DNA of 64,000 nt. Origin: Corallium rubrum (Eukaryota; Cnidaria; Anthozoa; Scleralcyonacea; Coralliidae). The notes below the pieces were generated by a model. The model saw only the letters and a list, made by a program, of their open reading frames with translations, had not been told where the DNA came from and made no database searches. Below are positions 45,363 to 55,469 of this stretch, one piece after another (the stretch's first letter is position 1; each line of letters starts with the position of its first letter). The translations under genes and the position numbers were made by a program. Location: assembly GCA_964035015.1 (NCBI GenBank), contig OZ036007.1, forward strand, positions 685,957-749,956, written 5' to 3'.

Positions 45363-45588
45363 TAATCGTAGTTTTGGCGTTTTCCAGAAGCGGTTTTACC
45401 CATACTGTTTTGCCGCTCTGAGTACACCCTGCAACAATGCATGTGAACGGATGCTGCATGACTGTTACGTCAATGAGAAGATGTGCTGGTCTTGAATAAG
45501 TACTGTTTTTATGGAAATTTTTTATGTGACGTTGCATGTTGAATAGTGTAGAAAACGTTTTTCCACAAGTGCTGCAGACATAAGACAT
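45363..45588 (-). pseudogene. Zinc-finger / packaging-ATPase N-terminal fragment
   Basis: Starts MSYVCSTCGKTFSTLFNMQRH (C2H2), then HPFTCIVAGCTQSGKTVWVK with Walker A, LLENAKTTI, and ends abruptly in the (GGA)n array; the rest of the ATPase is absent. No in-frame stop here, unlike element 1. It is the only part of the element present once and marks the point where the two arms were joined. Confidence 0.65.
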
Positions 45589-45625
45589 GTTCACTCGTTG
45601 AAGAGCATGAGAAGAATAAATATTT

Positions 45626-45900
45626 CCTCCTCCTCTTTCTCCTCTTCCTCCTCCTCCTCCTCCTCTTCTCCTCCTCCTCCTCCTCCTCTTTCTCCTCCTC
45701 CTCCTCCTCCTCTTTCTCCTCCTCCTCCTCCTTCTCCGCCTCCTTCTCCTCCTCCTCCTCCTCTTTCTCCTCCTCCTCCTCCTCTTCCTCTCCTCCTCCT
45801 CCACTTTCTCCTCCTCCTCCCCCTCCTCATTCTCCTCCTCCTTCTCCTCCTCCTCTCTCCTCCTCCTCCTCCTCCTCCTCCTCCTCCTCCTCCTCCTCTT
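45626..45900 (+). repeat. (CCT)n array, right side of the palindrome centre
   Basis: About 275 bp of pyrimidine-only CCT/CTTT repeats. Long Pro- or Arg-rich frames readable here are artefacts. Confidence 0.9.
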
Positions 45901-45999
45901 CTTAAAATGTGTATTTTGGTAGCGTTTTCCTCATTTAGACACTGACTGTCAAATAGAGATGTTGATGAAAAAGCACAAACCGTTTCTTGAACTTTATGT

Positions 46000-46275
46000 A
46001 CAAGTGAACCTATTCAACAGCGAGCTCTCTTGGAGAATGCAAGCCCCGAGCAAATTAGATGCATTTGTGATTGTATGTTGAACTTTTGGTTAATGCAATA
46101 TCAATCATCACCTGCTTTGCTTGAAGACGTTAAGCCTTATAGCGACGACATATCAACTTTGGCTAGTCCCCGAAGTAGTTTTATGAGAAAAAAGGAGATA
46201 CTGGTTCAAAAAGATGCAGGATTTCTTGATGTTTTACTTGGTCCTGTTTTAGACGGACTCGCAGAACTAATATAA
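46000..46275 (+). CDS. LLENASPEQ ORF, right arm (small core-protein-like)
   Basis: Readable from QQRALLENASPEQIRCICDCMLNF (about 46010) to 46275; the Met at 46030 is internal. A Lys-rich RKKEILVQKDAGF and a hydrophobic LLGPVLDGLAELI end follow. This pattern resembles short ORFs next to adintovirus-type genes that have been compared with adenovirus pX. That identification is from memory and uncertain. The 5' end is truncated at the palindrome centre. Confidence 0.45.
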   Translation, partial: TSEPIQQRALLENASPEQIRCICDCMLNFWLMQYQSSPALLEDVKPYSDDISTLASPRSSFMRKKEILVQKDAGFLDVLLGPVLDGLAELI

Positions 46276-46319
46276 AAGAAGGATATTTTGTAAAGACCAG
46301 CATTCGAACCCTGAACACA

Positions 46320-46994
46320 ATGGGAGAAAGATTACATAACGATTTTCGTGTTAAAGAAATACTGTCACACTTTGACTACGGAGTCGATGAAGCGACAGCG
46401 TCTTCTTTGCTGAATAGTTTACTCGCGTCCTATGTCAACTTAACATGGAATCCCAAAGGAGAAATTGTGTATCAGGGAAGAACTATACCAAATACAAAAA
46501 TAGCCGAATTGGTAGAATTCTGCGTATCACCTTACCTCTCAGGAATTCCAGAACCAGCTGGTCTAAATGTATTTGTAATAGGACTCGCCGATATTAACAT
46601 TGACAAAAACCTTATCGAAAATGTTCGAGTGCTGACAATGTTGGCGCAGGCAAAAGAAGAAACAGAATCAGAGAGCGAAAACGAAGAAACTTCCTCCGAA
46701 GAAGATTCAGAACACGATAAAGATTACACCGAAATAGAATCATAAAATTCTATAATTGACGAACCTGTTGATTGCGAACGTTGTCAGAATCCTGTTAATT
46801 TTACACATGTAATTGAGTGTCCTACGTGTTTGTGGAAATATTTTAACAAATGTGTTATTCGAAATCTGATATGTAATGTTTGTGGTACAGAATTCAAGAC
46901 TCATGATCCATGCCTTCGGATTATAAGATGTACTGTATGCCCATATGCTAGTGTTACCGATAGATCACTAAATAATCAAGAGTTTTTTGTGTAA
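46320..46994 (+). pseudogene. MGERL ORF plus zinc-ribbon extension, right arm
   Basis: MGERLHNDFRVKEILSHFDYG, IVYQGRTIPNTKIAELVEF, SGIPEPAGLNVFVIG, acidic C-terminus, TAA at 46743-46745; in the same frame the CxxC-rich extension continues to TAA at 46992-46994. AATAAA follows at 47008-47013. Six residues of the first 141 differ from the left arm. The gene starts 44 bp after the preceding ORF, same strand. Confidence 0.55.
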
Positions 46995-47007
46995 AGATAT
47001 ATTTCTC

Positions 47008-47013
47008 AATAAA
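47008..47013 (+). terminator. Polyadenylation signal, right arm
   Basis: AATAAA 14 bp after the zinc-ribbon stop; mirrored in the left arm near 44150. Confidence 0.6.
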
Positions 47014-47490
47014 ATAATTTATTACATGTACGCGTGTTGTTAATGACTTTCTCGCCTAGACTTGCCTAAACCTCTTAATTGCCCCTAATGAGTTTCTCTT
47101 TTGTCTCCTGCACGTGCATTGGGGATAAATATGCAAATATCACACTTAGTAACAGAAAGCGTAGCAACGCTTTCAAAGTAATAAATCGCTTTGCCTTAAC
47201 ATTTCAACATCCAAAATCGTTCTTTTCATGACTTCTTAAAGTGATTCCTCATTCCATCTTCCTACGATTTCCTCGCTTATAAAAGAGGATTTAGTTAGCA
47301 ATAATTCTAGGATGACTTTGTTTGAATATTTAGGTATAATGCTTTTTATTGTTAGCCGGATATTTTAATGTCATCGCCCCAATCAACCCCTCATGAGATT
47401 ATTACACGGGGAAGACAACATAACGAGTATTTCATTGTACTCTTTACTGATTTGGTTGTTCTTAAAAGAACCGTTTGTGTTTAGAAGATT

Positions 47491-48073
47491 TTATTGGAGC
47501 GCTATCCATTTGCCAAAGGCTTCGACATCCACTTTCGGACAGTGATGGTATGCATTAATCTTTGTGTGATTTCCACACGGTTGCAGCCATGTCAAGGCAT
47601 CAAATAAATGTTCTGCTTTTGGACAGCCGAAACTTTCTAGGTTGACGGACGGAATTCCTAGCTCCTTTAAAACTGCACGCTCTAAGTTTCCACCTTTGAA
47701 CGCAAACTTCGACCTATCGTCAATTTTAACTTCTTCATAAATTTGCAAAATTATGTCTCCCAAACACTAAATCTTATAATACTTGGTGTTGGGGGGACAC
47801 TGAATGGTAAATGGTGAATGTTTTTTTTTCAACCCATTTACAATTATACTTTTCTCTGCTTAACAAGTCAGCCCACTTCTTGCCAATGTCAAAGAAGAAC
47901 GATAAACCTTCGGTTTCTCCGACCTTCATAACGCCTATTCTTTACAGAAGAACTTCTTTCCTATGTGAAAACCATCCATGTCAATCACGGCAACACACAA
48001 TCAATCACACAGCGGCATTACGTATGGATAAGTAAAACACTTTAGGAAAAGTAGCAACTATACGAAATCACTG
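47491..48073 (-). pseudogene. VIDMDGF-family ORF, right arm
   Basis: Mirror of 43128-43650. A Glu codon of the left arm is a stop here, just upstream of CLGDIILQIYEE (about 47765), and the 5' part carries further indels, so only 47491-47763 is open. Confidence 0.6.
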
Positions 48074-48212
48074 AGCTTATATAACTTCATGTATACTATA
48101 ATTATCCCAATCTGGCCCAATCATGTCACAGGCGTGAGTCATGCGTGAGTCATGCGTGAGTCATGGTGCGTGAGTCACGCTTAATATTGATGAGGCGGCA
48201 TCCCTTTGGACG

Positions 48213-48218
<6 letters not shown>

Positions 48219-48260
<42 letters not shown>

Positions 48261-48273
48261 TGGGGGGGGGGGG
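48219..48273 (+). repeat. (TG)n followed by a G run at the element terminus
   Basis: Expansion inside the right terminal sequence GACGGTATATG...GGGGTTATCTACT; the left terminus reads CCCCCCTCATATACCGTCC without it. Confidence 0.85.
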
Positions 48274-48916
48274 TTATCTACTAAGGCAATCCAACAGCAT
48301 CCCAATGGGGCCAATTAATTCCTGCGTTGGTTCTCCCACCTATTCGGTGTCGAAATACCTAGCTAAACTTTTAAATCTTCTCAAATACCAAAGTGGAAGC
48401 ACGATAAAGAACTCTAAAGAATTTGCCAATTTTGTCTCAACTCAAGTAATTGAAGAAGACGAAATCATCGTATTCTTCGATGTCGTTTCGTTGTTTACAT
48501 CTATACCAATTCCCTTGTTTATACAGGTAGTGGAAACCAAGCCAAATGAAGACGTTTGGAAACAACTTACTGATCTTGAAAACATCATATCATTGATCTC
48601 TTAAGACTTGTACTCGAAAACAGTTTTTATCACCAGATTTTTGGAGGCGCTATGGGTTCACCAGTCAGCCCCGTCATTGCCGAGCTCGTCATGCAGTTAG
48701 TCTATAGAAATGAAGGATTTGGCGCAGCATTACTTTGAATTACAGCAAAGTAATTCTTGACAGAATAAACACCGAATTCATAAGAATTTCGAAATCAAAT
48801 CAATGGAGAAACACGCATAATGTAATCGAATGGTTTAATAATATCAACGAAAAAAACAGACACACTTTTATTTCATTTGACATTGTCGATTTCTATCCAC
48901 CAATATCTGAAAACCT

Positions 48917-49270
48917 CAGGGACGTAGCCAGGGAGCCGCGGCTCCCCCACCCCCCCTTTTGATATAAAAGAACAGATATGTAACTACAAAACTGATACAA
49001 TATTCCATTGTTTCAGGAAATAAACTGTAAACAGTGTATTCAATATACTGAGTGTATGCATTTTGAGTATCTATGTGACGTTTGCATGTTTTGAGTATTT
49101 TATATGACGTTTTTTAACATTTAGAGTCTGTAAAATCTTCCTCCAAAAGCCACGAAATGGCATTTCAGCGACTCTCGATTTCAAAATTTCCCAGGAGAGC
49201 ACGCCCCCGGACCCCTAAAAATTTATTTTGACTTCGGCTCCCCCCTTTCAAGTTCCTGGCTACGTCCCTG
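48917..49270. mobile_element. 354-bp hAT MITE
   Basis: Ends CAGGGACGTAGCCAGG and CCTGGCTACGTCCCTG with a perfect 8-bp duplication GAAAACCT (48909-48916, 49271-49278). It interrupts the second RT segment after SENL; the left copy of the element is uninterrupted here. Confidence 0.9.
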
Positions 49271-49982
49271 GAAAACCTATACTGGACCAAGCATTATCTT
49301 GGGCCAGAAATTTGACAAATTTAGATAGCGATGAAATCACAGTTATTAAACATGCGAGAAAATCACTCCTTTTCAACAAAGAAAACCATGGATTAAAAAA
49401 GACAGCCAAGATTTATTTGACGTCACCATGGGTAGCCTTTTTATTTTAAACAGCCTTGGGATAAAGTTTGGCAAAGAAAATGTCGGCCTACATAGGGATG
49501 ACGGGTAGGCGATTTTAAAGAACAAACCCGCGAGATTGGCAGACAAAACAAGAAAAGATATACACAAAATTTTCGAACAGCTTTTAGACTTTACATTCGA
49601 CCTTCAAAACGGAAAATACAAGCCTTATAGAAAGCCCAATGACGATCCATTTTATGTAAACAAGCAATCAAACCACCCACCTAGCATTTTAAAACAGCTA
49701 CCAACATCAATCGGCAAACGCATTTCCTTTCTCTCATCGGACAACACAACATTTAAGGAACTTAAGGAATCCGCACCAATTTACCGAAATGCATTAAGAC
49801 ACAGTAATTTCAATCAGGAATTAAATTACACACAGGAAAACCCACAACAACCAAGCAAAAACCGACATCGCAATATCATTTGGTTCAATCCACCATACAA
49901 CAAAAGCGTAAGATCAAACATAGGACGCATCTTTCTTAACCTAATCGACAAACATTTCCCACCAGAAAACAAACTCCATTAA

Positions 49983-51023
49983 TGATTCAAGCGGTTCTTT
50001 AAAAGGAAAGGCCGAACAATGAAGCAAATACTAATGGCACACAAAAAGTTTTGTGGGAGAAGGGGTTTGGGGTGAAGTACTCCGATTGTCTAAAATTGTG
50101 GTCAAATATCATCCCAACGACTCATTATTACATGGCCTTAGATTGTTGTCCTGGGGTATATAATCCCCATTAGGACTCTGCTAATGCCCTAGGGGTAATA
50201 ATCCCCGAGTAGGACATATCCTGCCAAAGGGGTAGCGACCCCCTAAGAGATCGACCTGAACCAAGGGGTCATAATCCCCATGGATAGTTCTTACGATTCG
50301 ACTGATCATTATATTTACATAACATAACCTGAGTCTATGGGCTTGAAGGTGACCATTGGGAGCACTTCATCCCCAAACCAGAACTTTATTTTTTACAGCA
50401 GGAACATAAAACCCTCAAGAATATATTACACCAATGAATTATTTACAAAAATAGTTGCAAGTTCTTCAAATTATCTGTTCGTTCGTGGAGAAACATTACC
50501 ACATGCTTCCCGGTGTCCATTGTTTAACACGACATAAAGGAAACTAGGCTAAAGATCTGCATGCTATCAAATGATATTGGCAGATTACTTTCCACGTATA
50601 TACCAATATTTTTCGTTTCGAAAATATTTGCGTAAGTGCAACTTTGAAGCGGTGGGTGGGTGGGAAAACATTCCTGTGTAGAGCTTACAAGTAGCTTTCA
50701 ATATAGAGCTCTTGGAAAAAGTGATTCATTTTGGCGCGTTTTGAGCTTATATGTGACTCTTGCGCGAATTGTAATTGGTTAGTTTTCCCGCCGAAGAGAG
50801 AAGTAATGTTCTAATTGGTTAGCAAGTGCCGTATCACTTGTTTTTCACGTGCACTGGCAAGTTGGAAGAAAACGACCTTTAGAACTATCTGGCATATATA
50901 TCAATTGTTCATAGGTGGGAGTAACACCTTGGCCAACCTTCCTGTTCAAGGTTTTGGCACAGCTTGTAGTGAACGTTCATGTCTCATTAACTTTAATTTA
51001 TATATTAGCACATATCTATCGGC
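49983..51023. mobile_element. 1.04-kb insertion flanked by TTAA
   Basis: Absent from the left RT element, where CCAGAAAACAAACTCTTTAAAATTTTC is continuous. Here TTAA occurs at 49979-49982 and 51024-51027. I see no terminal inverted repeat. The interior has repeated GGGGT.ATAATCCCC-like motifs (50150-50280) and no gene. Confidence 0.65.
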
Positions 51024-51470
51024 TTAAAATTTTCAACAGAAATATAGTGAAAGTCAGTTACATTTGCATGAACAACGCCAAGTCCACAAGCATGAAACAC
51101 AACGCACACATACTTAAAAAAATCGGGTACAAAATGAAAACACAGCCAGTTGCTACTGCAGGCCGGGATAAAAGCAAGTGCCCACTTCATTGACAGTGCC
51201 TGACAAATAGCATAGTATACAAAGCAACTGTATCCACAAGCGACATGAATAACACCCAACACTACATTACAGCAAACAATTTCAAAGAGCGATACAGAAA
51301 TCAACGAAACCGAACTTTCGAAACACGTCTGGATTTAAAAGAAAAGAAACAAAATTTCAACATAACCTGGTCTATTTTAAAACTCGCGGCTCCCTACTAG
51401 GAGGATCAGGCAGATGCAATTTATGTTTGGAAGAGAAACTTTGCATCATGAAAGCAGACAAACACTTTTT

Positions 51471-52333
51471 ACTCGGGCTACCTGTGGTAGACGAGACTAG
51501 GTTTCGGCTCCATTGTTATTATTTTTTCGTCTATGTTTCGAATTGGCAATCATTACGTCATCCCGTCAGGCTTTGCGAAACTGATGCGTGCTAAAATGCT
51601 ATATGTTCTTTCTTCAGTGGTCTGATCAAGTTGTTTGAAGTGAACTAGTGAAGTGTTCTTTCTTGGACATGTTCAGTGTGTTCACAGACGTAGTTATTGT
51701 TCAGCAATTTCGCCAGCAGATGTCTTGATCTTATATACGCTTACAATCGCTGATCAAACAAATGATCGTCCTGTGTTGATATTTAACACCCGAAGGGACT
51801 CGACATATGAACGGTGTCTAGAAATACCTTAAATACAGGCAATAGTGTTTTGTGAATTTCGAGTTGTGTTTTCTATCGGAGAATTAGATAGTGCTTTGAC
51901 TATTTTCGGTAACGAATGACGTTTACACTTTTATCAGTAATCTTGCTGACAAAGTTTGACAATGAAGACAGAATTGACGAAGTTACAGTTAGTTATTACA
52001 GACGCGAAAAAATGCCGTGTTGACATCAGTATACCTAGGAAGTTTGACTTGAGGACTAGAGACACAAACAACAAAGGGCCACAGTATATTAAAGAACATA
52101 TACGTGCCGTTTACCTAGTAAGCGTTTTCTCCTGATTGTTGACATTGATCACGACAGTATTTATATATTTTTTCATATTAGTTATGTGATTTATTACTAA
52201 ACGAGTTTTATATTTGTTATATTGAGTAGAAAGCTTGCATGTAATACAGATGTATATTCTATGTACCATGCATGTGTTTTTATTGACTCGCTCGCGCGTT
52301 ATAGAGAAATCTGCACTTTCCAGTAGCCCGAGT
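51471..52333. mobile_element. Element with ACTCGGGCTAC termini, copy 1
   Basis: ACTCGGGCTAC (51471-51481) and its inverse GTAGCCCGAGT (52323-52333). Inserted in the C-terminal coding part of the right RT element, after CTTTTT. A second copy lies at 56814-58145. The interior (51700-51830) is related to the TTAA element at 11.8-14.2 kb. Confidence 0.65.
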
Positions 52334-52715
52334 GAATACCTGACCCAGGTGTCTTGTTTCTCAATAAAAGATCAGAAATCAGTTCGACATGCAGGCATAA
52401 AAATAAATTTAATATCAACAATCTAAAAAACAATCAAAACAAGGAAAGAAATTTGAGGAACCCACAGCCCACACGCCCACCTTTCGGCCAAAACCATTTA
52501 AGGGATGCATTAATTGTTTCACCGCCCACACGCCCACCTCTTGACTAAAACCATTTAAACGGCCCACGAATCGAACTATCCAGTTGCCTGAAGATCACCA
52601 CGCGTGAAACTGACAGTTGCGACACTCAACATTATGAGGTAAGCCCACTATACTATATTCGCTCTTCCTTTATGGTATTGAGCACTTTCCGACATTCCGT
52701 GAACAAAATCATGCG

Positions 52716-52717
<2 letters not shown>

Positions 52718-52803
<86 letters not shown>

Positions 52804-53188
52804 GATAAAGAGAGAGAGAGAGGGTGGGAGAGAGGGGGAGAGAGGGGGAGAGAGGGGGAGAGAGGGGGAGAGAGGGGTAGAGAGGGGTAGAGAGGGGTAG
52901 AGATGGGAAGAGAGGGGTAGAGAGGGGGAGAGAGGGGGAGAGAGGGGGAGAGAGGGGTAGAGAGGGGTAGAGAGGGGTAGAGAGGGGTAGAGAGGGGGAG
53001 AGAGGGGAAGAGAGGGGTAGAGAGGGGTAGAGAGGGGTAGAGAGGGGTAGAGAGGGGAGAGAGGGGGAGAGAGGGGGAGAGAGGGGGAGAGAGGGGGAGA
53101 GAGGGGGAGAGAGGGGGAGAGAGGGGGAGAGAGGGGGAGAGAGAGGGAGAGAGAGAGAGGGGAGAGAGAAGAGAGAGAAGAGAGAGAA
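52718..53188. repeat. (GA)n and AGAGAGGGG(T/G) minisatellite
   Basis: A pure GA array (52718-52797), then about 35 units of a 10-bp GAGAGGGG-type repeat. Purine-only on this strand. Confidence 0.9.
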
Positions 53189-53204
53189 ACTTTATTTTCA
53201 ACGT

Positions 53205-53252
53205 TTCGAGGCTCAGCCTCTTCTCAGATTTGACGAAGAGGCTGAGCCTCGA
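53205..53252. repeat. GAGGCTGAGCCTC hairpins before the satellite
   Basis: CGAGGCTCAGCCTC and GAGGCTGAGCCTCGAA around TTCTCAGATTTGACGAA. The same pair is at about 25137-25182 in the left copy. On the minus strand it ends CTC-GAAAC, faintly like a hammerhead core. Confidence 0.6.
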
Positions 53253-53570
53253 ATGCAATACAATACAATACAATACAATACAATACAACGCAACGCAACG
53301 CAACGCAACGCAACGCAACGCAACGCAACGCAACGCAACGCAGCGCAGCGCAGCGCAGCGCAGCGCAGCGCAGCGCAGCGCAGCGCAGCGCAGCGCAGCG
53401 CAGCGCAGCGCAGCGCAGCGCAGCGCAGCGCAGCGCAGCGCAGCGCAGCGCAGCGCAGCGCAGCGCAGCGCAGCGCAGCGCAGCGCAGCGCAACGCAACG
53501 CAACGCAACGCAACGCAACGCAACGCAACGCAACGCAACGCAACGCAACACAAGACAATTGCAGTGCAGT
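53253..53570. repeat. Pentanucleotide satellite (CAATA / CAACG / CAGCG blocks)
   Basis: Blocks of CAATA, CAACG, about 30 CAGCG, then CAACG again. All reading frames are open through the array for trivial reasons. Confidence 0.9.
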
Positions 53571-53740
53571 GCAGTGCCGTGCTGTGCAATAGGTATAAAA
53601 ATAACAGTTATAAACTAGGTTTAAACGTCATAAACTAGGTTATAAACGTTGAAAATAAAGTTTTAAAAGTTCTTCTTGTCTATTTATCTATTTATGGTTT
53701 GGAACATTTGAAGAAGGCTGGCTCCTGATTTTATCCTATA

Positions 53741-53744
53741 CATA

Positions 53745-53839
<95 letters not shown>

Positions 53840-53848
53840 ATGAATGAA

Positions 53849-53899
<51 letters not shown>

Positions 53900-53901
53900 A
53901 T
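53741..53901. repeat. (AAAT)n microsatellite
   Basis: About 40 AAAT units with one TGAA variant pair. Confidence 0.9.
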
Positions 53902-53954
53902 TTATTATATGCATGACAAAATTACTGCAATCTGATTGGCTAAGAGGTGTGCAA

Positions 53955-54705
53955 TTATATCGTTAATTATATATCCTTCTGTAATCAGGCCCAAATACTG
54001 CAATTTCATTGGTTTAGAGGAGTGCAATTTGAGCATTAATCGCACCTCTTGCTAGCTGTAATCGCACACCTGCTTCAGCCAATAGAAATCAAGCTAGCTA
54101 TCAAATTTGTCCAATCACAGTTCAGCGCCTAAGCTGTAGGATTTTGCGGGATTTTTCAATAAATTAAAAAATGGAGGATTTTAAATATTAAAATATAGAA
54201 TTTAAATTTGTATTTTTTTGTATACGTTTTGAAAACAGTGTCGTGTCCCCAACAAATTAAAAACAAAGTATTATCCAGATTGGCACCCGGGTATTTCTTA
54301 AATATTTTAGTCAGTAAAGTAGCAACACTCGGTGAAATACAGTAAAGCTTAAACTGCATGAGTGTGTGTATAAATACAAGCGTATAAACACGCTATAAAG
54401 TAAAGACAAACAGCACTAAATTACTCACATTTTTGGTTCTTGTCATTCTTTATCAATAACTCCCGGTTTTACCTCACATATAATTGTATGAACTCCTCAT
54501 AAATTCACTTTATTATTAAAAAAACTCCTCGACGAGTCTCCGTATATTAAAAGAAATGGCCGCCTGACATTTGCATTTTTTGCGGGCCATGTTGAGAGGC
54601 CTAGGTCTAGAACCCAAAAGTTGGGCTACTATGAAGTATTTGCTGTCGAAAACAAAGAAGTCGAGGACATGACCTGATTACAGAAGGATATATAATTAAT
54701 GGGTA
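53955..54705. repeat. Region bounded by inverted TTAATTATATATCCTTCTGT
   Basis: ATTAATTATATATCCTTCTGTAATCAGG-type sequence near 53968-53990 and its inverse near 54672-54700. Probably a foldback or MITE with about 30-bp ends; no gene inside. Confidence 0.5.
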
Positions 54706-54709
54706 ATAG

Positions 54710-54855
54710 AACGAATTGAATCGTGCTATTAATGCCAAATCATACTCGTGATTAACAAATCAACCTCCCGCTTCGCGGTCGGTCGATTTTGTAATCACTC
54801 ATATGATTTTGGCATTAATAGCACCCCTCGTCGTTCTATTACCCTCATTAATTGC
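54710..54855. repeat. Foldback hairpin
   Basis: GGGTAATAGAACGA...TGCTATTAATGCCAAATCAT and its inverse ATGATTTTGGCATTAATAGCA...TCGTTCTATTACCC around a GCTTCGCGGTCG loop. Confidence 0.65.
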
Positions 54856-55277
54856 ACTCTCCGGAGTGCAAATTAATGTTACCATGGTAACAGTGGTAAA
54901 AAATAAAATTCAAAATGGCGGCGTATTTTCAAATTGAAAGATTTTGACTTTTCCAACGACTTGTGGAACACTTTCAACTGAATATTTCATGTAAATATTT
55001 GAAGATCAATACAGGTAACATCTGCTTACCATAAGTGAAACTGTTTGTTGTCCAGTTGTAACGAAACAAGATGTTTTCAAACGCACGAATTACTACGAAG
55101 CACACGACAAGGATTGACACTTCAGGTAATTGTAAATTGGTTTTGAAGTTTGTGATTACTTATAGTTAGTTGCCAGAACGAAAAATTAATTCACTGCTTT
55201 GAATAACGTTTTAAGATTGTCTGTGGTTGTATGGCCAATAAACATTCAAATTAAGACAAAAAATTTTGACTGTAATT

Positions 55278-55440
55278 AGGGTTAGGGTTAGGGTTAGGGT
55301 TAGAGTTGGGGTAGGGTTAGGGTTAGGGTTAGGGTTGGGTTAGGGTTAGGGTTAGGGTTAGGGTTAGGGTTAGGGTTAGGGTTAGGGTTGGGTTAGGGTT
55401 AGGGTTAGGGTTAGGGTTAGGGTTAGGGTTAGGGTTAGGG
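55278..55440 (+). repeat. Interstitial (TTAGGG)n array
   Basis: About 26 units with a few variants (TTGGGG, TTAGAG, GTTGGG), ending abruptly at TTTTATAGCGCC. The metazoan telomere unit, here 8.5 kb from the window end. Confidence 0.95.
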
Positions 55441-55469
55441 TTTTATAGCGCCATGCCGGAAATGGAATT

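Larger units (their letters stand above)
42919..48282. mobile_element. Palindromic Polinton/adintovirus-like element 2
   Basis: 5364 bp. Ends AGTAGATAACCCCCC and GGGGGGTTATCTACT; AAGGCA duplicated at 42913-42918 and 48283-48288. AGT...ACT termini and 6-bp duplication are the Polinton/Maverick signature of an rve-type integrase. The element consists of two inverted arms (42919-45264, 45901-48282) and a central 0.6 kb. Arms differ by several percent (for example 6 of 141 residues in one ORF, and one arm-specific stop), so it is not an assembly mirror. No polymerase, integrase, protease or capsid gene is present, so it must have been mobilised in trans. Confidence 0.85.
45901..48282 (-). repeat. 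Right inverted arm of element 2
   Basis: Mirrors the left arm with point differences. It ends in a (TG)n and G-run expansion (48219-48273) that the left arm lacks. Confidence 0.85.
48289..51470 (+). pseudogene. Right RT/GIY-YIG element, main part (block Y')
   Basis: Resumes the RT after the virus-like element: INSCVGSPTYSVSKY, FFDVVSLFTSIPIPL, then MGSPVSPVIAELVMQ, then a second RT with FISFDIVDFY, HRDDG (left copy YRDD) followed by a stop, DLQNGKYKPYRKPNDDP. The GIY-YIG region and RSEI.STCRHKNKF end follow to 52430 after one more insertion. It is broken by frameshifts, stops and four DNA insertions. The same two-RT order as in block Y shows a common composite ancestor. Confidence 0.7.

Noticed and set aside
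45244..45945. Proline-, glycine- and arginine-rich open frames
   Set aside because: Products of (GGA)n/(CCT)n arrays; only the zinc-finger/ATPase part is real coding sequence.
42919..48282. Palindrome as an assembly artefact
   Set aside because: Arms differ in many positions and in one stop codon, and an AAGGCA target duplication brackets the whole unit.
52653..53618. Overlapping 112-301-codon frames
   Set aside because: Explained by GA-rich minisatellite and CAACG/CAGCG satellite.
55278..55440. True chromosome end
   Set aside because: Sequence continues on both sides with ordinary repeats.
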